Assembly (NCBI GenBank): GCA_035378845.1
Contig: DAOSUP010000016.1
Location: 1-33,593, forward strand
Direction of reading: 5' to 3'
DNA from: JAKOUL01 sp035378845
Lineage (GTDB): Bacteria > Dictyoglomota > Dictyoglomia > Dictyoglomales > Dictyoglomaceae
DNA: 33,593 nucleotides
Below the pieces are notes generated by a model that was not told the origin of the DNA, made no database searches, and saw only the letters and a list, made by a program, of their open reading frames with translations. Made by a program: the position numbers and the translations under genes. Positions 1 to 6,947 of this stretch are shown here, piece by piece (the stretch's first letter is position 1; each line of letters begins with the position of its first letter).

Positions 1-16
1 CATTCAGGCAGTATGC

Positions 17-45
17 ATTCTATCATATACTATTCACTTTGACAA
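17..45 (-). promoter_or_regulatory. Strong sigma-70-type promoter firing out of the window
   Basis: On the minus strand the sequence has a -35 element TTGTCA (plus 40-45), exactly 17 nt of spacer, then TAGAAT (plus 17-22). A TG dinucleotide one base before the -10 makes it an extended -10. Each hexamer matches consensus at 5 of 6 positions. Transcription would start near position 10 and run leftward out of the window, so the gene it serves is not visible. It lies just downstream of the PflX-like gene and so marks a new transcription unit. Confidence 0.6.
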
Positions 46-61
46 GAGGGTATTTGGAGTC

Positions 62-973
62 CTAAGAATTTATTCTATAGATATGAGTAAACCCCATCTT
101 CTTTGCAAGTAAAATAGCCTCTTCATATTCTTTAGAAGTTATAGATCTATTTATTAAAGGTTCTTCTTCCGCTCTATACAAAGGTCTATACTGACCCATT
201 ATATGTAAAGACACGTCTAAAGATACTTCATCCCTTAAAAAAGTTAACCAATTTAGAAGACCTGAAAAATTATTGGGTAATAATAGATGTCTAATAATTA
301 AACCCTTTTCTGCTATTCCTTTTTCATTTAATACAAGACTTCCTACTTGTCTATACATTTCTTTCACTGCCGCTTTCGTTTTCTCAAAATAGTCATCAGC
401 ATTAGCTAACTTTTTAGAGATCTCTGAGGAATAAAATTTTATATCCGGCATATATATATCAATAATTCCTTCAAGAATTTTTAAGGTCTCAATGTTTTCA
501 TACCCACTGGTATTATACACTAAGGGAATATTAAGTGCGTTCTCTGTAGCAACATATAAAGCTTTCAAAATTTGTGGGACAAAATGTGTAGGTGTTACAA
601 AATTTATATTATGACATCCAAGCTTTTGCAAATAAATCATAATATTAGCTAAATCTTCAATTGATATTCTTTTTCCTATTCCTAAATGGCTTATAGTATA
701 ATTCTGGCAAAAAATGCAACCTAAATTACAATATGTAAAAAATATAGTCCCAGAGCCATATTCTCCTACTAAAATTTTCTCTTCTCCAAAATGAGGAAAA
801 TAATTAGAAACCACAGGATCATAAGGAGCGTTGCAGTATCCTATTTCTCCTTGTTCTCTATTCACTTTGCAGCTTCTTGGACAGAGATCACAGGATTCTA
901 ATCTTTTATAAGCTAAGTCAATTTTCTTTTCTAAAAGTCCGTTTTTATAACTTTCAATATAGGCTGAAATCAT
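62..973 (-). CDS. PflX-like radical SAM protein
   Basis: This 303-aa protein belongs to the radical SAM group related to pyruvate formate-lyase activating enzymes (PflX type, COG1313). The radical SAM cluster ligands are C82, C86 and C89 (CxxxCxxC within YCNLGCIFCQN). An N-terminal Cys group (C28, C31, C35, C47; CDLCPRSCKVNR then GYC) is typical of this subfamily and may bind a second metal or Fe-S centre. The ATG overlaps the stop of the upstream TatD-linked radical SAM gene as ATGA, so the two are translationally coupled in a tatD operon. The substrate is not known. There is no pyruvate formate-lyase in the window, so calling it a PFL activase would be unsupported. Confidence 0.85.
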   Translation of the reverse strand: MISAYIESYKNGLLEKKIDLAYKRLESCDLCPRSCKVNREQGEIGYCNAPYDPVVSNYFPHFGEEKILVGEYGSGTIFFTYCNLGCIFCQNYTISHLGIGKRISIEDLANIMIYLQKLGCHNINFVTPTHFVPQILKALYVATENALNIPLVYNTSGYENIETLKILEGIIDIYMPDIKFYSSEISKKLANADDYFEKTKAAVKEMYRQVGSLVLNEKGIAEKGLIIRHLLLPNNFSGLLNWLTFLRDEVSLDVSLHIMGQYRPLYRAEEEPLINRSITSKEYEEAILLAKKMGFTHIYRINS

Positions 974-1569
974 AAATTTCTTATAAAATTTCGTACTCTA
1001 AAATTTACTTTTAATTCATCAGCTATTTCTCTACATTTTTCTATATCAACTGATGGTAAATTTACTACAGTAGCAGTTACTTCTTTTATATAATTTTTAG
1101 CTAAAGCAATAAAGTCCAAAAGATAGTCATACGCATCCTCAAATACAGGACGTGAAATCTTATTGTATTTTTCTCTGCTTTCTGCATTTAAACTGATTGA
1201 TATTGCATTAATATATGGAGCCAGTTCAGGAATTATATTTCTTCCATGAAAAAGATTAGCATGTCCATTTGTATCTATTCTTATCTTTTTTTCTGGATAT
1301 TTTTCTTTGATAAAACTACTTATTTTCTTTACCAACTCAACTCTCAAAAGGGGCTCTCCAAATCCACAGAAGACTACCTCTTTATATGTCTTCAGATCTG
1401 ACATATCTAAATCAACTATAACATCTTGAGAAGTAGGCTCCCTTTCTAACCACAAATTTTTATTTCCAGCTGTATCTGTGAAATTCCCGATGCAAAACAC
1501 ACAACGATTAGTACATTTGTTTGTAATATTTAAGTAAAGATTACCACCAATAGTATATAAAGTGTTCAT
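970..1569 (-). CDS. TatD-linked radical SAM protein
   Basis: This small 199-aa radical SAM protein has its Fe-S ligands at C19, C23 and C26 (NKCTNRCVFC). It also has the glycine-rich GFGEPLLR segment that contacts S-adenosylmethionine in this superfamily. Its size and its place directly behind tatD match the family known as TatD-associated radical SAM protein. It overlaps tatD by ATGA and overlaps the next gene by 4 nt, so the three genes form one tightly coupled unit. The reaction is unknown. The linkage suggests action on nucleic acid or a shared substrate with TatD, but that is inference. The family assignment rests on the motif, the length and the neighbour. Confidence 0.85.
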   Translation of the reverse strand: MNTLYTIGGNLYLNITNKCTNRCVFCIGNFTDTAGNKNLWLEREPTSQDVIVDLDMSDLKTYKEVVFCGFGEPLLRVELVKKISSFIKEKYPEKKIRIDTNGHANLFHGRNIIPELAPYINAISISLNAESREKYNKISRPVFEDAYDYLLDFIALAKNYIKEVTATVVNLPSVDIEKCREIADELKVNFRVRNFIRNL

Positions 1570-2327
1570 AGTTTTCCATTAAATAATCTTTTTAAATTTT
1601 CATCCATAATCTCTGGGAGAGTTTCAAGTTCTATATTCTTTATCTCTGCTATTTTTTCTGCTATTTCAACAAGATTTGCAGGTTCGTTTATTTTTCCTCT
1701 CTGGGATTGGGGAGCTAAGTAAGGAGAGTCTGTCTCCATAATTATTAGATCTAAAGGAAGTTTTTTTAACACCTCCCTTAGATTATTAGCATTTTTATAG
1801 GTAATAAGCCCCGAAAAACTAAACAAAAAATTCCATTCAGCTATTATTTTAGCATTCTCGTAACTTCCACTATAACTATGCATTATTCCACCTATTTCCC
1901 ATATTTTTTCTGTTTTTATGATATCAATTAAGTCCTCCCATGCATCTCTACAGTGTATTATTACAGGAAGTTTTTTCTTTTTTGCATAGCAGATAAAGCT
2001 AATAAGCATTTCTTTTTGTCTCCTTTTAGATGAATACATTTTGTAGTAATCTAAACCTATCTCTCCAATTCCCAAAGTTTTTGGAGTTATAAGAGTATCC
2101 CACTCTTCTTCATTAAGAAAGAAATTCTCAGATTCATGAGGATGAACTCCGACAATTGGATAAATTCCACTCTCTTTGCTTAAAGATAAAGCAAGTTTAC
2201 TGGATTTGAGATCGTAACCTACGACAAAAACGCTCTTCACCCCTTTATCTCTTGCCCTCTGAAGTATCTCCTTCCAATGAGGATATAACCGTTCGTCATT
2301 AAGATGAGTGTGTGTATCAGTCCACAT
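1566..2327 (-). CDS. tatD: TatD family metal-dependent hydrolase (DNase)
   Basis: This 253-aa amidohydrolase-fold protein has the TatD hallmarks. HxH metal ligands H6 and H8 sit in DTHTHLND. GVHPHE, GIGEIGLDYY and VIIHCRDAWED supply further ligands, and METDSPYLAPQ ends the barrel with its conserved Asp. TatD enzymes are 3'-5' exonucleases or DNases proposed to act in repair and quality control. Full length for the family. The ATG lies only 13 nt after the predicted 3' end of the SRP RNA and has no convincing Shine-Dalgarno sequence, which is unusual in this window. It may be read from the SRP RNA transcript or be leaderless. The gene overlaps the next one by ATGA. Confidence 0.95.
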   Translation of the reverse strand: MWTDTHTHLNDERLYPHWKEILQRARDKGVKSVFVVGYDLKSSKLALSLSKESGIYPIVGVHPHESENFFLNEEEWDTLITPKTLGIGEIGLDYYKMYSSKRRQKEMLISFICYAKKKKLPVIIHCRDAWEDLIDIIKTEKIWEIGGIMHSYSGSYENAKIIAEWNFLFSFSGLITYKNANNLREVLKKLPLDLIIMETDSPYLAPQSQRGKINEPANLVEIAEKIAEIKNIELETLPEIMDENLKRLFNGKL

Positions 2328-2340
2328 TTTTAAGAGGTAG

Positions 2341-2622
2341 GGCCAGGGCTATGCCTCCACCCTCGTTTTAGCCTTACAAGTACAAAGAGAGAGGTAAGCT
2401 CCGATCAGGTTTACTACGGCACCTAAGAGAGACTTCTTACCGTTGCTTCCTTTCGGACCTGGCGGGGTTTGAAGTTCTCTTAGTGTATAGCTCCTGACCA
2501 TCATCGCCCCCTTTTCTCTTTGTTTTCCTACAAGACTAAACCTCAGGTGGCCTTTCAGTCCTGCTATAGCGGATTGCAGGTACAGGGCACCGCTAGCTCC
2601 CCACCTAAGCATAGCCCTGGGC
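2341..2622 (-). ncRNA. ffs: Signal recognition particle RNA, long Alu-containing type
   Basis: The minus strand carries the SRP S-domain signature CCAGGTCCGAAAGGAAGC (plus 2444-2461) with a GAAA tetraloop where E. coli has GGAA. The 5' half contains an Alu-domain sequence resembling Bacillus scRNA: AGGTGGGGAG, then GGTGCCCTGTACCTGCAATC (about plus 2574-2606). The ends close with a 12-bp helix, CCAGGGCTATGC near 2620 pairing with GCATAGCCCTGG near 2343. This gives about 282 nt, the large SRP RNA of Firmicutes, Thermotogae and similar phyla rather than the 4.5S form. The RNA binds Ffh and targets membrane and secreted proteins. Ends are inferred from the closing helix. No terminator is visible before tatD. 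Confidence 0.95.
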
Positions 2623-2626
2623 GAAA

Positions 2627-2854
2627 TCATTCCTGAATTCCGATGAGTATAAAAAAAGAACTTAATATTACCCATACAGCTGAACATATAATTATAAAAA
2701 TTATAATTTTAGCTATCCAACCCCCAAAACTCTTTTCCTTTTTAAATAATATTGAAAAATTCAATTCTTTTACTACAGCATAAGCTGCAAAAAATCCAAA
2801 AATAAAACTTATTATTCCACTACTAGTACTTAAAAAACTTTTCAGTTCAATCAT
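2627..2854 (-). CDS. Small membrane protein, two predicted TM helices
   Basis: I do not recognise this 75-aa protein. It shows two hydrophobic segments, about residues 12-30 (IISFIFGFFAAYAVV) and 47-70 (KIIIFIIICSAVWVIL), joined by a short Lys-rich loop (FKKEKSFGG). That suggests a helical hairpin in the cytoplasmic membrane. The ATG is preceded by GGGAG at good spacing. It sits between tRNA-Ser and the SRP RNA, and its stop lies only 4 nt before the SRP RNA 5' end, so the SRP promoter must be inside it or upstream. The size and topology recall SecE or small accessory translocon subunits, but I see no diagnostic SecE motif and do not claim it. Probably a real gene. Confidence 0.6.
   Translation of the reverse strand: MIELKSFLSTSSGIISFIFGFFAAYAVVKELNFSILFKKEKSFGGWIAKIIIFIIICSAVWVILSSFFILIGIQE
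2646..2651 (-). promoter_or_regulatory. Possible -10 element for the SRP RNA
   Basis: TATACT on the minus strand lies about 24 nt upstream of the folded 5' end of the SRP RNA, inside the end of the upstream 75-aa gene. No good -35 accompanies it. If used, the primary transcript would carry a short 5' leader needing trimming, as known for long SRP RNAs. Weak call. Confidence 0.25.
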
Positions 2855-2880
2855 TTTAGGATTTCTCCCTTAAGCTAAAA

Positions 2881-2972
2881 TGGCGGAGAGGGTGGGATTC
2901 GAACCCACGAGGCCACTGTCGCAGCCTACTCGCTCTCCAGGCGAGCGCCTTCGTCCACTCAGCCACCTCTCC
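2881..2972 (-). tRNA. tRNA-Ser(GGA)
   Basis: A class II tRNA folds on the minus strand. The 7-bp acceptor stem is GGAGAGG/CCTCTCC with discriminator G and an encoded CCA. The anticodon stem CTCGC/GCGAG encloses loop CTGGAGA (anticodon GGA, plus 2936-2938). There is a long variable arm typical of serine tRNAs, and a T arm GTGGG-TTCGAAT-CCCAC. It reads UCC and UCU. It lies 26 nt after tadA and before a small membrane protein gene, apparently with its own promoter. Confidence 0.97.
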
Positions 2973-2982
2973 GTATTTATGT

Positions 2983-3011
2983 ATTTTAGCATAAATTTTT
3001 ATAAGGGTGAA
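2983..3011 (-). promoter_or_regulatory. Extended -10 promoter for tRNA-Ser
   Basis: On the minus strand there is TTCACC (plus 3006-3011), a 17-nt spacer, and TAAAAT (plus 2983-2988) preceded by TGC, an extended -10. The start would fall a few bases before the mature tRNA 5' end at 2972. The -35 lies in the last codons of tadA. Placement and spacing fit a dedicated tRNA promoter. Confidence 0.5.
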
Positions 3012-3472
3012 CTCCTTAAGGTCTCAAAAAACTCTTTCATAATTTCTCTACAATCTTTTTCTAAAACTTCAGAAACTATTTCAATCTTGTCCCATTTCTT
3101 TTTGATAGCTGCTTCTAAAATAAAATTAGTAAACCCTTCTTCTATATTTGGAGCACCATAAACTACCCTTTTAATTCTTGCTTGTAAAATCGCTCCAAAA
3201 CACATGAGACAAGGCTCTAAGGTAACATATAAAGTACAATCACTCAGTCTCCAATCTTTTAGCCTTTTAGAGGTTTTCCTCAAAGCTTCAATTTCTGCAT
3301 GTAAAATTGGATCTTTTTTAGTCTCTCTAACATTGTATCCTCTTGCTACAATCTCATTATTCAATACAACAACTGCTCCAACAGGAACTTCCCCGTTTCT
3401 AAAAGCTTTTCTTGCTTCTTTCAAGGATTCCCTCATAAACTTAACATCTAACTCACTGATTCCTTTATCCAT
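2999..3472 (-). CDS. tadA: tRNA-specific adenosine deaminase TadA
   Basis: This 157-aa CDA-fold deaminase converts A34 of tRNA-Arg(ACG) to inosine. The zinc site is H58 in HAE, with E60 as the catalytic proton shuttle, plus C88 and C91 in the PCxxC motif (TLEPCLMC). GEVPVGAVVV near residue 27 is the conserved N-terminal strand. Length matches the family. The start overlaps the end of cutA by 25 nt. A later ATG (codon 13) exists, but the residues before it align with known TadA N-termini. It is the last gene of the long cell-wall cluster, with the tRNA-Ser gene directly behind it. Confidence 0.95.
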   Translation of the reverse strand: MDKGISELDVKFMRESLKEARKAFRNGEVPVGAVVVLNNEIVARGYNVRETKKDPILHAEIEALRKTSKRLKDWRLSDCTLYVTLEPCLMCFGAILQARIKRVVYGAPNIEEGFTNFILEAAIKKKWDKIEIVSEVLEKDCREIMKEFFETLRSSPL

Positions 3473-3756
3473 GTTAGATATTCCGGAAGTCCATAATTTA
3501 CTGGGATACCGATAATCTCAGGAAGTTCATAAGGGTGCAGTTCTTTAAGTCTTTTAACAAGAGATGAGAATTTTTCTTTATCAGTCTTTAATAACAATAT
3601 TACTTCTTCTGTCTCTTGTTTCTCCTGATTCCAGTAAAAGAATGACTTTACATTTGGAATAATATTGGCACAAGCAATAAGTTTTTCTTCTAACAAGATG
3701 TTAGCAATTTTTTCTGCATCTTCTATTTTTCCTAAAGTACTAATAACAAGAAACAT
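3448..3756 (-). CDS. cutA: CutA family protein
   Basis: This 102-aa protein matches CutA over its whole length. Conserved features are the N-terminal strand and helix, LIACANIIPNVKSFFYW, the EVILLLKT strand, and the C-terminal HPYELPEIIGIPV. CutA proteins form very stable cytoplasmic trimers with a ferredoxin-like fold. They were linked to divalent-cation tolerance, though the physiological role is uncertain. The start is supported by GAGGTGA six bases upstream. The gene follows the HAD phosphatase after 11 nt and overlaps tadA. Confidence 0.93.
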   Translation of the reverse strand: MFLVISTLGKIEDAEKIANILLEEKLIACANIIPNVKSFFYWNQEKQETEEVILLLKTDKEKFSSLVKRLKELHPYELPEIIGIPVNYGLPEYLTWIKESVS

Positions 3757-3767
3757 CTTAAATCACC

Positions 3768-4517
3768 TCACACATTTAATTTTAAAATTTTAGTTGCAAT
3801 CTCATAAATTGACTCAGTAGGATTTACGTCCAATATATAGTCAGCAACTCTTTTAAGATCTTCTGAACTATTTTTTAGAGTAATTCCTAAAGCTGTATTT
3901 TGAAACATATCAAGATCGTTATCATAATCTCCCAGGACAATAACTTCCTTTGACGATATCTTCAACAAGGACAAAAGATACTTTAAAGCTTTTCCTTTAG
4001 AGGCTCCTACGGGAAGTATCTCTAAATAAACAGGAGCTGAGAAAACTATATTATAATAAACACGGCTATCACTAAATTCATTTTTAAGCTTGGTCAATAA
4101 AGATGGATCTGCCTCTATAAAAAGTTTGGTAATTTCTTTCCCGCTACGCATAATCTCTATTCCATCTCTTCCTCTTATTAATATATCATTATAATAGACT
4201 CCAACATCTATATCTGATATATATTTTTCCACAATCTTTAGAACCTCTTGAATAGCATTTTTATCTAAACTTTTCTTGAACAACCATCTACCTTCAGTAG
4301 GAGAAAATAATCCTGCACCATTATAAAGGATTACTGGCAATGTTATTTCTAAAGTCTCAGCAAAGGGTTTAATAGATGACCATCTTCTGCCAGTAGCAAG
4401 AGTTAAATCAATACCTGCCTCTCTTAATTTTTTTACAGCTTTTACATTCTTTTCAGAGAGGCTTTCATCTTTATCTACTATACTTCCATCAAAGTCTGTT
4501 ACTAATAATTTATACAA
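3768..4517 (-). CDS. Cof-type HAD-IIB family hydrolase
   Basis: This 249-aa haloacid dehalogenase superfamily phosphatase has motif I DFDGS with nucleophile D8 and acid D10. Motif II is TLATGRR. The conserved lysine lies in GASKGKAL, and motif IV is GDYDNDLDMF. The inserted cap between about residues 85 and 180 is C2 (IIB, Cof type). Such enzymes dephosphorylate sugar phosphates or cofactors such as FMN and PLP precursors. The exact substrate cannot be read from sequence. The start is TTG and overlaps the end of the DUF2344 gene by 16 nt, implying coupled translation. Confidence 0.88.
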   Translation of the reverse strand: MYKLLVTDFDGSIVDKDESLSEKNVKAVKKLREAGIDLTLATGRRWSSIKPFAETLEITLPVILYNGAGLFSPTEGRWLFKKSLDKNAIQEVLKIVEKYISDIDVGVYYNDILIRGRDGIEIMRSGKEITKLFIEADPSLLTKLKNEFSDSRVYYNIVFSAPVYLEILPVGASKGKALKYLLSLLKISSKEVIVLGDYDNDLDMFQNTALGITLKNSSEDLKRVADYILDVNPTESIYEIATKILKLNV

Positions 4518-5152
4518 TTCAGAACCACTTCCCTTTTTTGATCTAATAAAAGAGGTTTTGAAGAGAAGATTTCTAAAAATTCCTCTCCTCTTATAATAGA
4601 ATCTCCTATTTTTTTTGTTTTCAGAGAAACAATAAAATATCCAGTTTCAATTTCTTTCAGCTCCATATCTTCAATAAAACTTTTAATATTTATCTCTTTT
4701 ATTTTACTTCCTCTTCTCACAAGGATCATAACATTTTCTTTGTTTTTAAATTCTGCTACTTCTTCTAATAGTTTCTCCTTTATAAGAGCAAAAACTTTCA
4801 ACTCATAATTTATGCCATAAGTATCTGAAATAAGAGATGAGTTAGTATATTTTCTTTCACATCTAAAAAACTGAAGGGATTTAGGTAATTGGCTATTCAA
4901 GCTTTCCATAATTTCATTTTTCTCCATTTCCTTTCCCAAAGTTATATCTATCCAATCTTGTTCACTTTCTACACCTACAGGGCAAGGGAGACCAAAAGAT
5001 ATTAAAGGCTTTGGGTTAAAGCCTTGGGAGTAACATATAGGAAGATAACTACGTCTTAAAGCCCTAATTAAAAAGCTTAGCAAATCATTAGAGCTTACAT
5101 ATTTCAATAATTCTTTTTTGTAAAAGGCAAGCCGATAAATAAATTTATCCAT
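4502..5152 (-). CDS. DUF2344 / TIGR03936-type radical SAM partner protein
   Basis: This 216-aa protein has the family's N-terminal pattern: YRLAFYKKELLKYVSSNDLL, then an Arg-rich helix and YSQGFNPKPLISFGLPCPVG. The family is defined by its genes lying next to TIGR03960-type B12-domain radical SAM genes, as here. In some bacteria the two parts are fused. Function is unknown. I chose ATG 5152, which overlaps the upstream stop by 8 nt. An in-frame GTG at 5191 would give 13 more residues (SGEFLAIIAVLF), but it has no Shine-Dalgarno and adds nonconserved sequence. The protein has no Cys motif, so it is unlikely to carry its own Fe-S cluster. Confidence 0.85.
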   Translation of the reverse strand: MDKFIYRLAFYKKELLKYVSSNDLLSFLIRALRRSYLPICYSQGFNPKPLISFGLPCPVGVESEQDWIDITLGKEMEKNEIMESLNSQLPKSLQFFRCERKYTNSSLISDTYGINYELKVFALIKEKLLEEVAEFKNKENVMILVRRGSKIKEINIKSFIEDMELKEIETGYFIVSLKTKKIGDSIIRGEEFLEIFSSKPLLLDQKREVVLNCINY

Positions 5153-6947
5153 GAATAACACCGCAATAATCGCAAGAAATTCCCCACTCACAAGGTGAAG
5201 TTTCCTCTCCTTTGTAAGCTTTTTCTCTCTCTTTTAGAAGATACAATTTTGTGACACCACAAGAAATATGATCCCAAGGTAAAGGTAGATTTAAGTCTCT
5301 TCCTTCTAAATACTGTTCAGGATTTATATCTTCCATCAAAAAAGTTTCTTTCCAGATATTAGGATTTAAATATTCACTCCAGCTTTCAAATCTACTCCCT
5401 TTTTTCCATGCTTGAAGAAGTATTTTTGATAGTCTCCTGTCTCCACGAGAGAAAATTGCCTCTAAATAACTCATACTATAATCATGAAAGTCCAATTCCA
5501 CATTTCTTCTTTTCAGCCCTTTTAAAAGAATGCTTTTTCTTCTTTCAATCACTTCTTCCTTTTCAAACTTCTCCCATTGGAATGGAGTGTGGGGTTTTGG
5601 AATAAAGACAGAAAAGCCAAGATGCAAACTTACTCTTTTATTTAGATTTATTATCCTCTTTATTAGATTTACTATTTCTTCTATATCTTCATCTGTTTCA
5701 GTAGGGAGTCCTAACATAAAATACAGCTTTACTCTATTCCATCCTTTGCTAAAAGCAATCTCAAGGGTTTTAAAAAAGTCTTCCTCTTTCAAACCTTTGT
5801 TTATTACTTTTCTAAGCCGTTCAGTCCCTGCTTCAATAGCAAAAGTTAACCCTGACTTTCTTACCTTCTCTATTTTTTCTGCAAGTTCCAGAGAAAAATT
5901 ATCAGCTCTAAGAGAAGGTAAAGAAAAGTTTACATACATAGATGAAAATTCAGAATTTAAAATATCTATTAGTTTTTCTATTTCAGGATAATCACTGCTG
6001 CTTAAAGACAAAAGACTTATTTCTTCATATCCTGCTGAATCTATAATTTCTTTTACATACCTTTTTATGGTTTCAATACTTCTGTATCTTTTAGGTCTAT
6101 AGATATAACCTGCAAAACAAAAACGGCAATTTCTTTGACATCCACGCATTATCTCTATTACCCCTCTATCATGAATTACTTCTTGCAAAGGAAGAATAGG
6201 ATTTGTAGGAAAAGGAGCTTTATCTAAGTTGTTTATTACTCTTTTCTCTATTTTTTTTGGTACCCAGGAATATTTAGGTTTGATCGTTAGAAAATTATTT
6301 CCATCATAGTCTGTTTCATATAATGAAGGTATATATACTCCTTGTATTTCAGAAAGCTTTTTAAAGAGCTCCATCTTAGTTCTTCCTGAGCCTTTCCATG
6401 CAAGATATGTGTCTGCTATCCGATCTAAAGCCTCTTCTGCTTCTCCAATAAAGAATATATCAACAAAATCCGCCAATGGCTCAGGGTTTAAAACTGAAGG
6501 ACCACCAACAATAATTAGAGGATGAGCTTCGGTTCTTGCATAGGAAAAGAGAGGAACATTAGCAAGTGACAAGATTGTTAATATTCCTGTGTAAGTAAGT
6601 TCATATGCAACACTAAAAGCAATCCAATCAAATTCTGAGAGAGGTTTTTTAGTTTCTAATGAAAAAAGGGGAATCCTTTTATCTCGTAGCTTTCTTTCTA
6701 AATCTATACCTGGAGAAAAAACTCTCTCACATAGAGTATCTTCACGTCTATTTAAGATATAATAGATAATTTGAAAACCAAGATGAGACATTCCTACTTC
6801 ATATAAGTCTGGAAAAGCAAGAGCAACTTTCAGCTTAGTTTTATCCCAATCTTTTATCATTATATTATGTTCATTTCCAATATATCTTGAAGGCTTTTCT
6901 ATATCATTTAATAGGAAATCAAAATCTGTCATATATCTTCTTTTCAC
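5145..6947 (-). CDS. B12-binding-domain radical SAM protein (TIGR03960-like)
   Basis: This 600-aa protein has an N-terminal cobalamin-binding-like Rossmann domain (about residues 35-190; FPDLYEVGMSHLGFQ, IIVGGPSVLNPEP, FIGEAEEA). A radical SAM core follows (about 265-480), with CxxxCxxC in MRGCQRNCRFCFAGYIYR and LGLPTETDEDI. The C-terminus ends in a Cys group CEWGISCDYCG that could bind another cluster. It is followed by its DUF2344 partner and preceded by rodA, an order also known in Clostridia, where rng and rplU usually follow but do not here. The substrate is unknown. A divergent paralogue lies at 13318-15024. The start overlaps the end of rodA by 29 nt. Confidence 0.88.
   Translation of the reverse strand: MKRRYMTDFDFLLNDIEKPSRYIGNEHNIMIKDWDKTKLKVALAFPDLYEVGMSHLGFQIIYYILNRREDTLCERVFSPGIDLERKLRDKRIPLFSLETKKPLSEFDWIAFSVAYELTYTGILTILSLANVPLFSYARTEAHPLIIVGGPSVLNPEPLADFVDIFFIGEAEEALDRIADTYLAWKGSGRTKMELFKKLSEIQGVYIPSLYETDYDGNNFLTIKPKYSWVPKKIEKRVINNLDKAPFPTNPILPLQEVIHDRGVIEIMRGCQRNCRFCFAGYIYRPKRYRSIETIKRYVKEIIDSAGYEEISLLSLSSSDYPEIEKLIDILNSEFSSMYVNFSLPSLRADNFSLELAEKIEKVRKSGLTFAIEAGTERLRKVINKGLKEEDFFKTLEIAFSKGWNRVKLYFMLGLPTETDEDIEEIVNLIKRIINLNKRVSLHLGFSVFIPKPHTPFQWEKFEKEEVIERRKSILLKGLKRRNVELDFHDYSMSYLEAIFSRGDRRLSKILLQAWKKGSRFESWSEYLNPNIWKETFLMEDINPEQYLEGRDLNLPLPWDHISCGVTKLYLLKEREKAYKGEETSPCEWGISCDYCGVIHG

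Noticed and set aside
62..973. Pyruvate formate-lyase activating enzyme
   Set aside because: It has the radical SAM motif, but the N-terminal Cys group and the lack of a formate-lyase gene fit the uncharacterised PflX type better.
2349..2687. 112-aa minus-strand reading frame
   Set aside because: It is the SRP RNA read as protein, covering the Alu and S domains and ending in the closing helix. No family resemblance.
2627..2854. SecE identity for the small membrane protein
   Set aside because: The size is right, but the conserved SecE motif and the usual nusG/rplK neighbours are absent.
2880..3161. 93-aa plus-strand reading frame (MAERVGFEPTR...)
   Set aside because: It starts in the antisense of tRNA-Ser, a well-known spurious ORF type, and then runs antisense to tadA.
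5152..5191. GTG start for the DUF2344 protein
   Set aside because: It has no Shine-Dalgarno, lies well inside the upstream gene and adds nonconserved residues. ATG 5152 fits the family start.
5530..5991. 153-aa plus-strand reading frame
   Set aside because: It is the antisense shadow of the B12-type radical SAM gene, Phe/Ser rich as expected for the complement of Lys/Glu-rich coding DNA.
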